Made by a program: the position numbers and the translations under genes
Shown: piece by piece, positions 63,820 to 64,000 of the stretch
Layout of the letters: each line of letters begins with the position of its first letter
How positions within the stretch are numbered: the stretch's first letter is position 1
Notes under the pieces: model-generated
Seen by the model: the letters and a program-made list of their open reading frames with translations, nothing else
The model's database searches: none
Told to the model about the DNA's origin: nothing
Source: Sediminibacterium sp.
GTDB lineage: Bacteria > Bacteroidota > Bacteroidia > Chitinophagales > Chitinophagaceae
Reading direction: 5' to 3'
Assembly: GCA_030726065.1 (NCBI GenBank)
Contig: JANREK010000030.1
Coordinates: 104,501-168,500, forward strand
DNA: 64,000 nucleotides

Positions 63820-64000
63820 TTATTGGGTAATTGAATAAGGAAAATTCACAGGTAATACCCCCCTTTTTAAGTTCGGCTTCACCCCCATGTTAAAAATCAG
63901 CTTGCCTCCCTTTAGTAATTCATCATGGGTGATATAATTATTATTAAAGGGCTTTCCGCGCAAACTAGCTGATTGTATGTATACATTTTGATCATTGTTG
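63820..64000 (-). CDS. GH92 alpha-mannosidase, C-terminal end (partial)
   Basis: About 59 codons up to the stop at 63820-63822; the rest lies beyond the right edge. The readable end has YIQSASLRGKPFNNNYITHDEL, GGKLIFNMGVKPN and a last FPYSITQ. This is the closing beta domain of exo-acting alpha-mannosidases of GH92, including the conserved G-K-L-x-F-x-M-G-x-K-P-N block. It would remove alpha-mannose from N-glycans or mannans. It is encoded on the same strand as the oxidoreductase, 56 bp upstream of its start, so it may be co-transcribed. Call rests on the tail only. Confidence 0.65.
   Translation of the reverse strand, partial: NNDQNVYIQSASLRGKPFNNNYITHDELLKGGKLIFNMGVKPNLKRGVLPVNFPYSITQ

Noticed and set aside
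49480..64000. A complete SusC/SusD polysaccharide utilisation locus
   Set aside because: No TonB-dependent receptor or SusD-like lipoprotein is encoded in the window; only enzymes are seen.
1..64000. CRISPR array or phage structural genes
   Set aside because: No regularly spaced direct repeats and no capsid, tail or terminase proteins were seen in any part of the window.

Overview
The window looks like a chromosome segment of a member of the Bacteroidota, most likely of the Chitinophagales/Chitinophagaceae type (lineage is inference). The DNA is AT-rich. Several genes are preceded by the phylum-specific -7 promoter element TAnnTTTG, sometimes with a TTTG/TTG about 18-20 bp upstream, and Shine-Dalgarno sequences are weak or absent. 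Gene content agrees: a SecD-SecF fusion, rpmE2-type L31, futalosine-route menaquinone synthesis (mqnE), bacillithiol synthesis (bshB1) with a bacilliredoxin, a NagB-PIG-L fusion, and several S1 sulfatases.

Positions 1-48.7 kb are mostly housekeeping. From left to right: the end of mutS2, msrA, an M1 peptidase, an NlpC/P60 lipoprotein, dnaE, trxA, a CNT nucleoside transporter, mqnE with a class-A-beta-lactamase-like hydrolase, an aminotransferase and a stand-alone rRNA methyltransferase of RlmK type. Then come nusB-yajC-coaE (minus), groES-groEL, a YhhN lysoplasmalogenase, an FKBP lipoprotein, secDF, an A-type Fe-S carrier, a methylmalonyl-CoA mutase catalytic chain without its B12 domain, an M20 amidohydrolase, yggS and an acyl-CoA dehydrogenase. 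The operon bshB1-aguB-aguA, together with speA at 35 kb, supplies arginine-to-putrescine conversion. The remainder is rpmE2, lgt-yajQ, bacilliredoxin, the classical thrS-infC-rpmI-rplT block, an ABC-F ATPase, pfkA-pyk and nagB-PIG-L.

At 48.7-49.3 kb the character changes. A tRNA-Arg(ACG) gene with its own promoter and terminator is followed by a truncated relic of a GIY-YIG/Mug113-type nuclease gene. From 49.5 kb to the right edge almost everything is exported glycan-degrading machinery. It comprises a cytochrome-c/beta-propeller lipoprotein (DUF6797 type), a GH20 hexosaminidase, a DUF1080 (3-keto-disaccharide hydrolase family) protein, five S1 sulfatases all with intact formylglycine motifs, a Tat-exported Gfo/Idh/MocA oxidoreductase, and the C-terminal end of a GH92 mannosidase. 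No SusC/SusD pair lies within the window.

The most interesting hypothesis is that the 49.5-64 kb segment is an accessory island beside tRNA-Arg. It may combine desulfation (sulfatases), classical hydrolysis (GH20, GH92) and oxidative 3-keto-glycoside cleavage (Gfo/Idh + DUF1080, with a cytochrome c as possible electron sink) on a sulfated amino-sugar-containing glycan. Smaller observations concern RNA-level control: a yajC terminator touching the coaE start codon, a promoter embedded in the infC terminator, an L31 leader hairpin, twin near-identical terminators after rplT, operator-like palindromes at the acyl-CoA dehydrogenase, and a tRNA-Arg that replaces the nearly universal G19-C56 tertiary pair with A19-U56.
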